Of a stretch of 64,000 bases of DNA, positions 17,026-24,944 are shown one piece after another; the first letter of the stretch is position 1, and each line of letters begins with the position of its first letter. The stretch is from the NCBI GenBank assembly GCA_024234855.1, contig JACKNN010000001.1:124001-188000 (forward strand), given 5' to 3'. Below the pieces are notes generated by a model. That model searched no databases and was not told the DNA's origin. It worked only from the letters and a program-made list of their open reading frames with translations. This stretch comes from Pseudomonadales bacterium (lineage in GTDB: Bacteria; Pseudomonadota; Gammaproteobacteria; Pseudomonadales; Halieaceae). The position numbers and the translations under genes were made by a program.

Positions 17026-17898
17026 CTACTGAATTGCGGCAATAGCCGCGCCGAGCTCCAACAGGCGCCTGGCCTCCTCCACGTGCAGGTTTTCCACCAG
17101 GCGGCCGTTGAGCACGACCACGCCCCTGCCCTCGGCCTCCGCCTGCTGCCAGCACTCGATGATCGCCCGGGCCTGGGCCAGTTCGGCTTCATCCGGGGCG
17201 AACGCCGCGTTGGTCGCCGCGATCTGCTTCGGGTGTATCAGGCTCTTGCCGTCAAACCCAAGCTCCCTGCCCTGCACACAGGCCACCCGCAGGCCGGCAT
17301 CGTCATCCAGGTCCAGATGCACACCGTCTATCACCTCGAGGCCATGCGCCCTGGCCGCGTAAACGCTCAGGTTGAGAGCGGTCATAAAGCCCAGCCTATC
17401 CGGGGTGTGGCGCACCCGGGTGTCCTTGGACAGGTCCGAGGTGCCCATCACGATACCTTTCAAGCGCGGGTGGGCGCCGGTGACCTCCTTGATATTGAGG
17501 ATGCACAGCGGTGTTTCGATCATAAGCCAGAAATCGACGCTGGCTGCGCCGCCGGCGGCATCGAACGCGCTGATTGCCGCTATCACGTCGGCTGCGGTCG
17601 ACACCTTGGGAATCAGTATGGCGTGGGGCGGAACAGCGGCGGCGGCTATCGCGCGCAGGTCATCCGCACCCCAGGGCGTGGACAGGGCGTTGATGCGCAC
17701 CAGCAACTCGCGATGGCCGTATCCGCCCTCGGCCAGCGCGGCAATGATCTGCTCGCGGGCCAGCGCTTTGGCATCGGGCGCGACCGCATCTTCCAGGTCC
17801 AGGATCAGGCCGTCGGCCGGCAATTGCCTGGCCTTATCCAGGGCCCGCGCATTGGAACCGGGCATATATAGAAGCGAACGACGGGGCCTGATCTTCAT
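17026..17898 (-). CDS. CitE-like lyase/thioesterase, candidate (S)-malyl-CoA thioesterase
   Basis: 290 residues of the HpcH/HpaI (CitE) TIM-barrel family. It starts RRSLLYMPGSN, has the LDLEDAV motif near residue 35, and the metal-binding Glu in LMIETPLCI and Asp in GTSDLSKD. Length and motifs fit stand-alone CitE-like proteins, including Mcl2, the malyl-CoA thioesterase of the ethylmalonyl-CoA pathway. That role is inferred from the pathway operon about 1.2 kb away; citramalyl-CoA lyase is the main alternative. ATG 17898 is preceded by AAGGAG at about seven bases; the frame runs further upstream without support. Confidence 0.8.
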   Translation of the reverse strand: MKIRPRRSLLYMPGSNARALDKARQLPADGLILDLEDAVAPDAKALAREQIIAALAEGGYGHRELLVRINALSTPWGADDLRAIAAAAVPPHAILIPKVSTAADVIAAISAFDAAGGAASVDFWLMIETPLCILNIKEVTGAHPRLKGIVMGTSDLSKDTRVRHTPDRLGFMTALNLSVYAARAHGLEVIDGVHLDLDDDAGLRVACVQGRELGFDGKSLIHPKQIAATNAAFAPDEAELAQARAIIECWQQAEAEGRGVVVLNGRLVENLHVEEARRLLELGAAIAAIQ

Positions 17899-18062
17899 GC
17901 TGGGACTCCTTGGGGCAACAGCGGGTGGGCAAGCGATACTCGAAGGGCTGCCAGCATACAGAAACCCGCGCCGCCGAGGCAACTCCAACGCGCCGTCCGG
18001 TCCGTTCGAGGACAACCGGGCGAACCATGGGGCCTGAACCTGTCAATTTCAAGGGCGATAAA

Positions 18063-18076
18063 TTGATTTCGATCAC
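18063..18076. promoter_or_regulatory. FNR/CRP-like box upstream of the outer-membrane gene
   Basis: TTGAT-TTCG-ATCAC matches 9 of 10 positions of the FNR consensus TTGAT-N4-ATCAA. It lies in the 329-base divergent stretch 17899-18227 between the CitE-like gene and the barrel gene, 152 bases before the latter's start. Nothing else in that stretch is clearly interpretable. Confidence 0.4.
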
Positions 18077-18227
18077 CCAAAAGCGCCGCGGAAATGTGTG
18101 AAAAATTACACGGTCAGCCACGGATTATTTACTATTTTTTGCTGCCTGATTACCGCAGGATGCGCACCACTGACAGGGCACACTGCCTCGTCGGAAATTT
18201 TCATTTTTATTTTTAGAGGTAATCGCA

Positions 18228-18767
18228 ATGAACAAGACTCTGGTATTGGTAGCATCCGCTCTGCTGGCGGCCCCTTTGGCAGCTTTCGCCGTTGGCCCAG
18301 TGGCCGGAGACAAGAGCTTCACTGTTTCTGGTAGCGGTTCGAGCGATAATAATTTCGATGAAAACGCCTACGGCGTGTCCGGCGAGCTGGGCTACTTCCT
18401 GACCGACAAATGGCAAGCTGGTATTCGCCAGAGCGTCAACGGTATTGATACCGACGGCAAAGGCGTCGACGGCAACGGTAGCGGTAACCGCTGGGCCGGT
18501 TCCACCCGCGGCTATATCGACTACAACTTCCTGGATGGCACCTACCGTCCCTACATCGGCGCCAACCTGGGCGGTATTTACGGTGAGGAAGTTTCCAACA
18601 CCGGCAGCGCCGGCCTCGAAACCGGCCTGAAGCTGTATGTACTGGACAAGACCTACATCAACTTCGGCATAGAGTACTCATGGTTGTTCGACGACACCGA
18701 CGGCTTCGAAAACAAGTCGAACGATGGTGTTTACAACTACACCATTGGTGTTGGTTTCAACTGGTAA
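18228..18767 (+). CDS. Small outer-membrane beta-barrel protein
   Basis: 179 residues. A Sec signal peptide ends near residue 21 (LAAFA-VG). The mature chain alternates polar and aromatic residues in strands (YGVSGELGYFL, RGYIDYNFL, RPYIGANLGGIYG, ETGLKLYVL, YINFGIEYSWLF, YNYTIGVGFNW) and ends in an aromatic residue, the BAM recognition pattern. About eight strands are likely, like OmpW or OmpA-type barrels, but I cannot name the family. ATG 18228 is preceded by AGAGGT. It is a monocistronic gene between two hairpins and an FNR-like box. Confidence 0.8.
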   Translation: MNKTLVLVASALLAAPLAAFAVGPVAGDKSFTVSGSGSSDNNFDENAYGVSGELGYFLTDKWQAGIRQSVNGIDTDGKGVDGNGSGNRWAGSTRGYIDYNFLDGTYRPYIGANLGGIYGEEVSNTGSAGLETGLKLYVLDKTYINFGIEYSWLFDDTDGFENKSNDGVYNYTIGVGFNW

Positions 18768-18777
18768 GCGCAAGCTC

Positions 18778-18840
18778 GCGACTTCACGCAAGCGAAGTCG
18801 CACCCCGGTTCAACGCATAACCCGGCCCCGGCCGGGTTAT
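18778..18840 (+). terminator. Two tandem hairpins after the barrel gene
   Basis: The first hairpin pairs GCGACTTC (18778-18785) with GAAGTCGC (18794-18801). The second is a perfect 10-base stem with a 4-base loop (18817-18826 with 18831-18840, ATAACCCGGC/GCCGGGTTAT). A short T-containing run follows. They separate this gene from the acyl-CoA operon. Confidence 0.6.
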
Positions 18841-18941
18841 GTCATTCTGAATGCCTCCCGTTACTGCTCTCACCCGCCTTGGTCCAGGTTCCAGCCAGCT
18901 TTTGCGCCCTTGGCTCCGGGAGTTGCAATTCATCTTCGCGG

Positions 18942-18970
18942 TTGTATGCCCCTGCCGCGGGCGATAAAAT
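18942..18970 (+). promoter_or_regulatory. Sigma-70-type promoter of the ethylmalonyl-CoA operon
   Basis: TTGTAT (18942-18947), a 17-base spacer, and TAAAAT (18965-18970), followed by about 85 bases of leader before the first gene. Four of six -35 bases and five of six -10 bases match the consensus with ideal spacing. No operator is evident. Confidence 0.45.
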
Positions 18971-19062
18971 AGTTGGCTCTATCCAGCAGGCGGGGCTGGC
19001 GCAGTCTGTTCCCAACCAGCCCCCTTGCCGTCACCCCTTTCACCACAAAGGCAGGAAGCACA

Positions 19063-20727
19063 ATGACCGACGTCTCCACTACAGGCGGGCAATTACTTGA
19101 GCAGGCAACACGGGCACTGCAGGGCACCCAGGGGCTGATCGACCGCGCGCTGAGCGCCCTCAAGGCAAAAACCCTCGATGGCGGCAAGCTGTCAAATGCG
19201 AAGCTGGACGCCCACCAGCTGGTGTCATACGAACTCTCGCTGTGCTGGGCCGAGTGCTGCGCCGCCCGTTTTATGCTGGACCACTCCGGCCGCTGCCAGG
19301 ATGAATTCACCAGCCGCCTCTGCGCCCTGTTCTGCGCCGAAGCCGTCACCGCCTGCTGCGCCCGGCTGCGCGCCCGGCTCGCGGATTTTGCGCTCGCCGA
19401 CGCGGATATCGCCGCCGTGCTGCACGACAATACGGTATTCCTTGCCAGCCAGCTCAGCGCCGCCAACATCGCCGCCATCGGCCAGGATGTGATCGACCGC
19501 GGCGCGAATCTCGGCCCCGACCTGCTGGAAGAGCGCTACACCATGATGCGCGACACTTTCCACAAGTTCGCCGACGAAGTCGTTGTGCCGCTGGCGGAAG
19601 AAGTGCATCGCCACGACCTGATCATTCCCGACGCCATCCTGCAGCCGCTGAAAGAGATGGGCGTGTTCGGCCTGTCCATCCCGGAGAGCTACGGCGGCCT
19701 GCAGGAGGACGACAGGGAAGACACCATGGGCATGATCGTGGTTACCGAGGAATTGTCCCGCGGCTCCCTGGGCGCCGCCGGCAGCCTGATCACCCGTCCC
19801 GAGATTCTCGCCAGGGCGCTGCTCAAGGGCGGCACCGAGGAACAGAAACAACACTGGCTGCCGCAACTTGCGGTGGGCGAACCCCTGTGCGCCGTGGCGG
19901 TGACCGAACCCAACTACGGTTCCGATGTCGCCGGCGTCAAGCTCAGGGCAAGCCCGGTGGAGGGCGGCTGGAAGCTCAACGGCGCGAAAACCTGGTGTAC
20001 TTTCGGCGGCAAGGCGGGCGTGCTGATGGTGCTGGCACGCACCAATCCCGACCCCACCCAGGGCTACAGGGGTTTGTCCATGTTCCTGGTGGAAAAACCC
20101 AGCAGCGATGGCCACGAGTTCGAGGTGACGCCTGACACCGGCGGCAAGCTCACCGGCCGCGCCATCGCCACCATCGGCTATCGCGGCATGCACTCCTACG
20201 AGTTGTTCTTTGACGATTTCTTCGTGCCCGCAGACCACATGCTCGGCGGCAGTGAAGGCGAGGGCAAAGGGTTTTACTTCGCCATGGCCGGCTTTGCCGG
20301 CGGCCGTATCCAGACCGCCGGACGGGCGGTCGGGGTGATGCGCGCCGCCTTCGAAAAAGCGATCTCCTATTCGAAAGAACGGGTGGTCTTCAGCCACCCC
20401 ATCGGTGACTACCAGCTCACCCGGGTCAAGCTGGCCCGCATGGCCGCCCACCTGGCTGCCTGCCGCCAGATCACCTACGGGGTCGCCCGCCTGATGGACG
20501 CGGGCAAGGGCGACATGGAGGCCAGCGGCGCCAAGCTGTTTACCTGCAAGACCGCCGAGTGGGTTACCCGCGAAGCCCTGCAGATTCACGGCGGCATGGG
20601 CTATGCTGAAGAAGTGCCGGTCAGCCGCTACTTTGTCGACGCGCGGGTGCTGTCAATTTTCGAGGGCGCCGAGGAAACCCTGGCGCTGAAAGTCATCACC
20701 CGCTCATTGATAGAAAACGCTGCCTGA
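19063..20727 (+). CDS. mcd: (2S)-methylsuccinyl-CoA dehydrogenase
   Basis: 554 residues. It oxidises (2S)-methylsuccinyl-CoA to mesaconyl-C1-CoA with FAD. Ordinary acyl-CoA dehydrogenases have about 380-400 residues; this one has an extra helical N-terminal domain of about 150 residues, the hallmark of Mcd. The dehydrogenase core follows, with the FAD/substrate segment AVTEPNYGSDVAG, and the active-site Glu in IFEGAEE (residue 534). ATG 19063 has AGGAAG six bases upstream. It is first in a five-gene operon with mesaconyl-CoA hydratase 11 bases downstream, which supports the specific name. Confidence 0.9.
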   Translation: MTDVSTTGGQLLEQATRALQGTQGLIDRALSALKAKTLDGGKLSNAKLDAHQLVSYELSLCWAECCAARFMLDHSGRCQDEFTSRLCALFCAEAVTACCARLRARLADFALADADIAAVLHDNTVFLASQLSAANIAAIGQDVIDRGANLGPDLLEERYTMMRDTFHKFADEVVVPLAEEVHRHDLIIPDAILQPLKEMGVFGLSIPESYGGLQEDDREDTMGMIVVTEELSRGSLGAAGSLITRPEILARALLKGGTEEQKQHWLPQLAVGEPLCAVAVTEPNYGSDVAGVKLRASPVEGGWKLNGAKTWCTFGGKAGVLMVLARTNPDPTQGYRGLSMFLVEKPSSDGHEFEVTPDTGGKLTGRAIATIGYRGMHSYELFFDDFFVPADHMLGGSEGEGKGFYFAMAGFAGGRIQTAGRAVGVMRAAFEKAISYSKERVVFSHPIGDYQLTRVKLARMAAHLAACRQITYGVARLMDAGKGDMEASGAKLFTCKTAEWVTREALQIHGGMGYAEEVPVSRYFVDARVLSIFEGAEETLALKVITRSLIENAA

Positions 20728-20738
20728 GGAGACGATCC

Positions 20739-21911
20739 ATGGCACTTTCACTGCAACTGACAACCCAGCCGGAAATCGCCGCCGAGGTGCCGGTGGACCT
20801 GGCCCGCACGCGCCGGCCGCAGTACGGCCGCTACCTGGACGAACTCGAGCCGGGCCAGGTGTTCGAACACCCCCGGGGCTTTACCTTCGAGCGCGGCAAT
20901 ATGCTGGCTTTCGCCCGCACCTTCATGCAGACCAACCCGCTGTACCTCAACCTGCAGTATGCTGTGGGCCACGGCTTCAGGGACCTGCTGGCCAGCCCGC
21001 AGATGGTGTTCAACGTCACCCTGTCGCTGGGGGTGCAGAACGACTCGGAAAAGGCCATCGCCAACCTCGGCTATTACCAGGTGCAGTTCCTGCGGCCCGT
21101 CTATCCCGGGGACACCCTGCGCGCGTTCACCAGGGTACTTGAGCGCAAGGACCGCGGGCCGGACAAACCCGGCATCGCCCGTATCCGCACCGTGGGCGTC
21201 AACCAGGACGACAAGGTGGTACTGCAGTACGAGCGCAAGATCATGGTGGGCTGGCGCGGCGATCGCCTGCCGACCACGCCGGCGCCGGCCGTGACGGTGG
21301 CCTTTCCCGGCGAGGACGCGCCCACGCTTGAGCTGCCGCTGACCGATGGCACTTTCGCTGCGGGCCTGACCGGACCGAACACCTATGCCGAGGACTTCAG
21401 CCCGGGCGATATTATCGTGCACGCCAACGGCCGCACCATTACCGAAGAACATATGGCGCTCACCTACCTGGTGGGCAACAGCCACCCCCTGCACTTCGAC
21501 CGGGTTTTCTCCAGCGGCCTGTCCGGCAAGATGAGCGGCGACCCCATCGTTTACGGCGGCCTGGTGTTTGCCTGGCTGGACGGCCTGGCCAGTCGCGACG
21601 TGAGTGAGCATGCCGTGTGGGAGCTGGGATTCACCGAGGGCTACCACACCCAGCCCGCCATCGCCGGCGACACCGTGGGCGCGCTCAGCCGCATCCTCGC
21701 CGTTGAGGATGTGCCCGGCGCCGCGGGCTACGCCGCGGTCACCATGCAGCTGATCGGCGTGAAAAATATTGCCGCCGCCGCAGCCCTGGAGCAGTACGGC
21801 GCCGACCTGTTCATCAAGGAAGACAGCAAACGCGAGCTTGGCAAGGACAAGATTCCCGCCAAGATCTTTGAAATCGAGCGGCGCCTGTTGATCAGGCGCC
21901 GCCCCCGCTGA
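20739..21911 (+). CDS. mch: Mesaconyl-CoA hydratase
   Basis: 390 residues with two MaoC/hot-dog modules (about 20-170 and 200-345). It hydrates mesaconyl-C1-CoA to (2R,3S)-beta-methylmalyl-CoA. The N-terminal module contains the FERGNMLAFARTFMQTNPLYLN block and the second GDIIVHANGRTITEEHMALTYLVGN, with the conserved Asp and His of the hydratase site in NSHPLHFD. It is somewhat longer than the hydratases I know (about 345-350). Neighbours Mcd and Ecm make this function likely. ATG is preceded by GAGGAGA at about seven bases. Confidence 0.88.
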   Translation: MALSLQLTTQPEIAAEVPVDLARTRRPQYGRYLDELEPGQVFEHPRGFTFERGNMLAFARTFMQTNPLYLNLQYAVGHGFRDLLASPQMVFNVTLSLGVQNDSEKAIANLGYYQVQFLRPVYPGDTLRAFTRVLERKDRGPDKPGIARIRTVGVNQDDKVVLQYERKIMVGWRGDRLPTTPAPAVTVAFPGEDAPTLELPLTDGTFAAGLTGPNTYAEDFSPGDIIVHANGRTITEEHMALTYLVGNSHPLHFDRVFSSGLSGKMSGDPIVYGGLVFAWLDGLASRDVSEHAVWELGFTEGYHTQPAIAGDTVGALSRILAVEDVPGAAGYAAVTMQLIGVKNIAAAAALEQYGADLFIKEDSKRELGKDKIPAKIFEIERRLLIRRRPR

Positions 21912-21915
21912 GGAT

Positions 21916-23922
21916 ATGACTGTGAGCCAGGACACTGTGAAACGCGATCGGCCATGGCTGATGCGGACTTACTCCGGACACTCCTCCGCAAAGGCTTCCA
22001 ACGAACTGTACCGCATGAACCTGGGCAAGGGGCAGACCGGGCTGTCGGTGGCCTTTGACTTACCGACCCAGACCGGCTACGACTCGGACCATCCCCTGGC
22101 CCGGGGCGAGGTGGGCAAGGTGGGCGTGCCGATAGACCATATCGGCGATATGGAGGCACTGTTTCACGATATACCCCTGGACCAGATGAACACCTCCATG
22201 ACCATCAACGCCACCGCGCCCTGGCTGCTGGCGCTGTACGTGGCGGTGGCGGAGCGCCAGGGGGTCGACACTACACAGCTGGAGGGCACCACCCAGAACG
22301 ACGTGCTGAAAGAGTACCTGTCACGGGGCACCTATATTTTTCCGCCCGGGCCGTCGGTGCGCCTCACCACCGACCTGATCGCCTACACCGTGGAAAACAT
22401 ACCCCGGTGGAACCCCACCAATATCTGCAGCTACCACCTGCAGGAAGCCGGCGCCACGCCCACCCAGGAACTGGCCTACGCCCTGTCCACCGCCATTGCC
22501 ATCCTGGACGCGGTGCGGGATTCCGGCCAGATACCGGCAGACCGATTCGCCGCGGTGGTGGGACGCATTTCCTTTTTCGTCAATGCCGGCATTCGCTTTG
22601 TCGAGGAGACCTGCAAGCTGCGCGCCTTCGGCGCCATGTGGGACAGGCTGGCGGCGCAGCGCTACGGCGTGAGCGATGAAAAACAGCGGCGTTTTCGCTA
22701 CGGCGTGCAGGTCAACTCCCTGGGGTTGACCGAGTCACAGCCGGAAAACAACGTACAGCGCATCGTGCTGGAAATGCTGGCGGTCACCCTGTCGAAAAAC
22801 GCGCGGGCCCGCGCAATTCAGCTGCCCGCCTGGAACGAGGCACTGGGCCTGCCACGGCCCTGGGACCAGCAGTGGGCGCTGCGCATGCAGCAGGTGCTGG
22901 CACTGGAAACCGACCTGCTCGAATACGGCGACCTGTTCGACGGCTCCCCGGTGATCGAGGCTAAAGTGCAGGCGCTCATCCAGGGCGCCGAGGCTGAGAT
23001 GGCCCGCATAGATGAACAGGGCGGCATGGTGCGGGCCATCGAGAGCGGCTACGTCAAGCGCGAGCTGGTGGTGAGCCATACCCGCAGGATGCGTGACATC
23101 GAGAGCGGCGAACTGAAAATCGTCGGCGTGAACTGCTATCGTGAGACGGCCGAATCGCCTCTCACCACCGGTACCGATTCCGGCATCATGAAAGTGGATG
23201 TACAGGCCGAGCGCGAACAGATCGCCGCCCTGCAGGCATTTCGCGCCAGCCGCGATCCCTCGGCGGTCGATAACGCCCTGGCGCAGCTACGCGCCGCCGC
23301 GGTGAGCGGCGACAATATCATGCCCAGCTCGATCGCCTGCGCCCGCGCCGGGGTCACCACCGGCGAATGGAGCGAGGTGCTGCGGGAGGTGTTCGGGGAA
23401 TACCGCGCGCCCACCGGCATCGATATCACCCTGGCGGGCCAGACCGGCTCGGCGGCGATGGATGAGGTGCGCGCCAGGGTTCGCAGGACCGGTGAGGAAC
23501 TGGGCCGGCCGTTGCGGTTGCTGATCGGCAAACCGGGCCTGGACGGCCACAGTAACGGCGCAGAGCAGATAGCGGTAAAGGGCCGGGACGCCGGCTTCGA
23601 GGTCGTTTACGAGGGTATTCGACTCACCCCGTCGCAGATCGCCCGGGCGGCCCAGGAGGAGGGCGTGCACCTGATCGGACTGTCCGTGCTGTCCGGCAGC
23701 CACCTGGAACTGGTGGAAGACATCCAGGCTGAGCTGGCAAAAATCGGCGCCGCTGATTTGCCGCTGATCATCGGCGGCATTATCCCCGAGGACGATGCCC
23801 GCCAACTGATGGCCCGGGGCGTGCAGGCCGTGTTCACCCCCAAGGATGTGGACATGAACGCCATCATGGCCAGGATGGTCAATATCATTCGTTGCAGCAA
23901 CGGCCTGGACGAGTTGGCGTAG
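21916..23922 (+). CDS. ecm: Ethylmalonyl-CoA mutase (coenzyme B12)
   Basis: 668 residues. It isomerises (2R)-ethylmalonyl-CoA to (2S)-methylsuccinyl-CoA. Residues 1-510 are the mutase TIM barrel, beginning RTYSGHSSAKASNELYR and containing DLPTQTGYDSDHPLARGEVG and MNTSMTINATAPWLLALYV, which match Ecm and differ from methylmalonyl-CoA mutase at these sites. Residues 530-660 are the B12 domain with DGHSNG, His545 as the cobalt ligand, then SVLSGSH and GGIIP. The start is ATG 21916, four bases after mch. It supplies the Mcd substrate encoded upstream. Confidence 0.93.
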   Translation: MTVSQDTVKRDRPWLMRTYSGHSSAKASNELYRMNLGKGQTGLSVAFDLPTQTGYDSDHPLARGEVGKVGVPIDHIGDMEALFHDIPLDQMNTSMTINATAPWLLALYVAVAERQGVDTTQLEGTTQNDVLKEYLSRGTYIFPPGPSVRLTTDLIAYTVENIPRWNPTNICSYHLQEAGATPTQELAYALSTAIAILDAVRDSGQIPADRFAAVVGRISFFVNAGIRFVEETCKLRAFGAMWDRLAAQRYGVSDEKQRRFRYGVQVNSLGLTESQPENNVQRIVLEMLAVTLSKNARARAIQLPAWNEALGLPRPWDQQWALRMQQVLALETDLLEYGDLFDGSPVIEAKVQALIQGAEAEMARIDEQGGMVRAIESGYVKRELVVSHTRRMRDIESGELKIVGVNCYRETAESPLTTGTDSGIMKVDVQAEREQIAALQAFRASRDPSAVDNALAQLRAAAVSGDNIMPSSIACARAGVTTGEWSEVLREVFGEYRAPTGIDITLAGQTGSAAMDEVRARVRRTGEELGRPLRLLIGKPGLDGHSNGAEQIAVKGRDAGFEVVYEGIRLTPSQIARAAQEEGVHLIGLSVLSGSHLELVEDIQAELAKIGAADLPLIIGGIIPEDDARQLMARGVQAVFTPKDVDMNAIMARMVNIIRCSNGLDELA

Positions 23923-23930
23923 CCCCACCG

Positions 23931-24923
23931 GTGGCGCAGCCTGCAATCACGGCAGACCCGGTCCAGTTCGCCGCTGCGGTGCGGCGCGGTGAACGCGCCG
24001 CACTGGCCCGGGCATTGAACCTGCTGGATGACAGCCGCAGCGAATCGCGCCGGCTTGCGGCAGATTTGCTGCGCCAACTGGAGGCCGGTAACACTGATGA
24101 CAGCGGCCACCTGATAGGCATGACCGGCCCCCCGGGCGCGGGCAAATCCAGCCTCACCGCCGCGCTGATCACCGTGTGGCGCCGGCGTGGCCTGCGGGTG
24201 GGGGTACTGGCGGTGGACCCCTCCAGCCCCATCAGCGGAGGGGCCCTGCTGGGGGACCGCCTGCGGATGAAAACCAGCGCCGACGACGACGGCGTATTCA
24301 TCCGCTCGCTGGCCTGTCGCGGCGAATTCGGCGGCCTCAGCGCCGAGGTGTGGCCGATGAGCCTGGTAATGCTTGCCGCCTGCGACGTGGTGATGGTAGA
24401 AACCGTAGGCGTGGGCCAGCGGGAGATCGATATCTCGCGCATGTGCGACACGACCTGCTTTGTCGCGCAGCCCGGGTCCGGCGACAGCATCCAGTTCCTG
24501 AAGGCCGGCATCCTGGAGGTACCGCATGTGCTGGTGGTCAACAAGGAGGACATGGGCGCGGTGGCACGGCGCACCCTGTCAGAGTTGGGCACCGCCGTGG
24601 GCCGGGCTCACACCGACGGTGACTGGGAGGTCCCGGTGCTCTCGGCGAGCGCCACTTCCGGCACCGGCATCGAGGCCCTGGCGGACACCCTGACGCGGCA
24701 CTACAAGGTTATTATTGACAGTAAGCGCTTACATCGACGCCGCCGGGGCTACCGCGCGCACTGGCTGGTGAAGCGCCTGCAGGACGAATTCGGCAGCCAC
24801 GGCCTCGCCCTGCTGGGCGGTGAGCGGGCCATTTTAGAACAACTGGCAGCGCAGCAGGACCTGTCCTTGTTCGAGCAACAGCAGGCGCTGCGACAGCGCC
24901 TGCTGGATGGAATTCATTCTTAG
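23931..24923 (+). CDS. meaB: MeaB/ArgK-type GTPase, mutase chaperone
   Basis: 330 residues. G3E-family GTPase that loads B12 into acyl-CoA mutases and protects them. Walker A is GPPGAGKSS near residue 65; the base-recognition motif NKED follows near residue 205; ETVGVGQREIDI is the switch region typical of MeaB. The start is not certain: GTG 23931, eight bases after the ecm stop, gives the family's usual length, while TTG 23892 would overlap ecm. Neither has a clear ribosome site, so coupling to ecm is likely. The coding sequence contains a 12-base palindrome at 24721-24732. Confidence 0.88.
   Translation: MAQPAITADPVQFAAAVRRGERAALARALNLLDDSRSESRRLAADLLRQLEAGNTDDSGHLIGMTGPPGAGKSSLTAALITVWRRRGLRVGVLAVDPSSPISGGALLGDRLRMKTSADDDGVFIRSLACRGEFGGLSAEVWPMSLVMLAACDVVMVETVGVGQREIDISRMCDTTCFVAQPGSGDSIQFLKAGILEVPHVLVVNKEDMGAVARRTLSELGTAVGRAHTDGDWEVPVLSASATSGTGIEALADTLTRHYKVIIDSKRLHRRRRGYRAHWLVKRLQDEFGSHGLALLGGERAILEQLAAQQDLSLFEQQQALRQRLLDGIHS
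24721..24732. repeat. Palindrome inside meaB resembling a LacI-family operator
   Basis: GTAAGCGCTTAC is a perfect 12-base palindrome with a central CG, and the flanks extend its fit to 13 of 14 bases of TGTAAGCGCTTACA, a common LacI-family operator pattern. It lies within codons for DSKRLH and may be chance. Confidence 0.3.
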
Positions 24924-24944
24924 GGACAAAACCAGGAGGTAACA

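Noticed and set aside
18098..18334. Short frame starting GTG with a lipoprotein-like N-terminus ending ITAGC
   Set aside because: It runs into the barrel gene in another frame, the mature part is low quality, and the lipobox is probably chance.
19225..20589. 454-codon open frame on the minus strand
   Set aside because: Antisense shadow of mcd.
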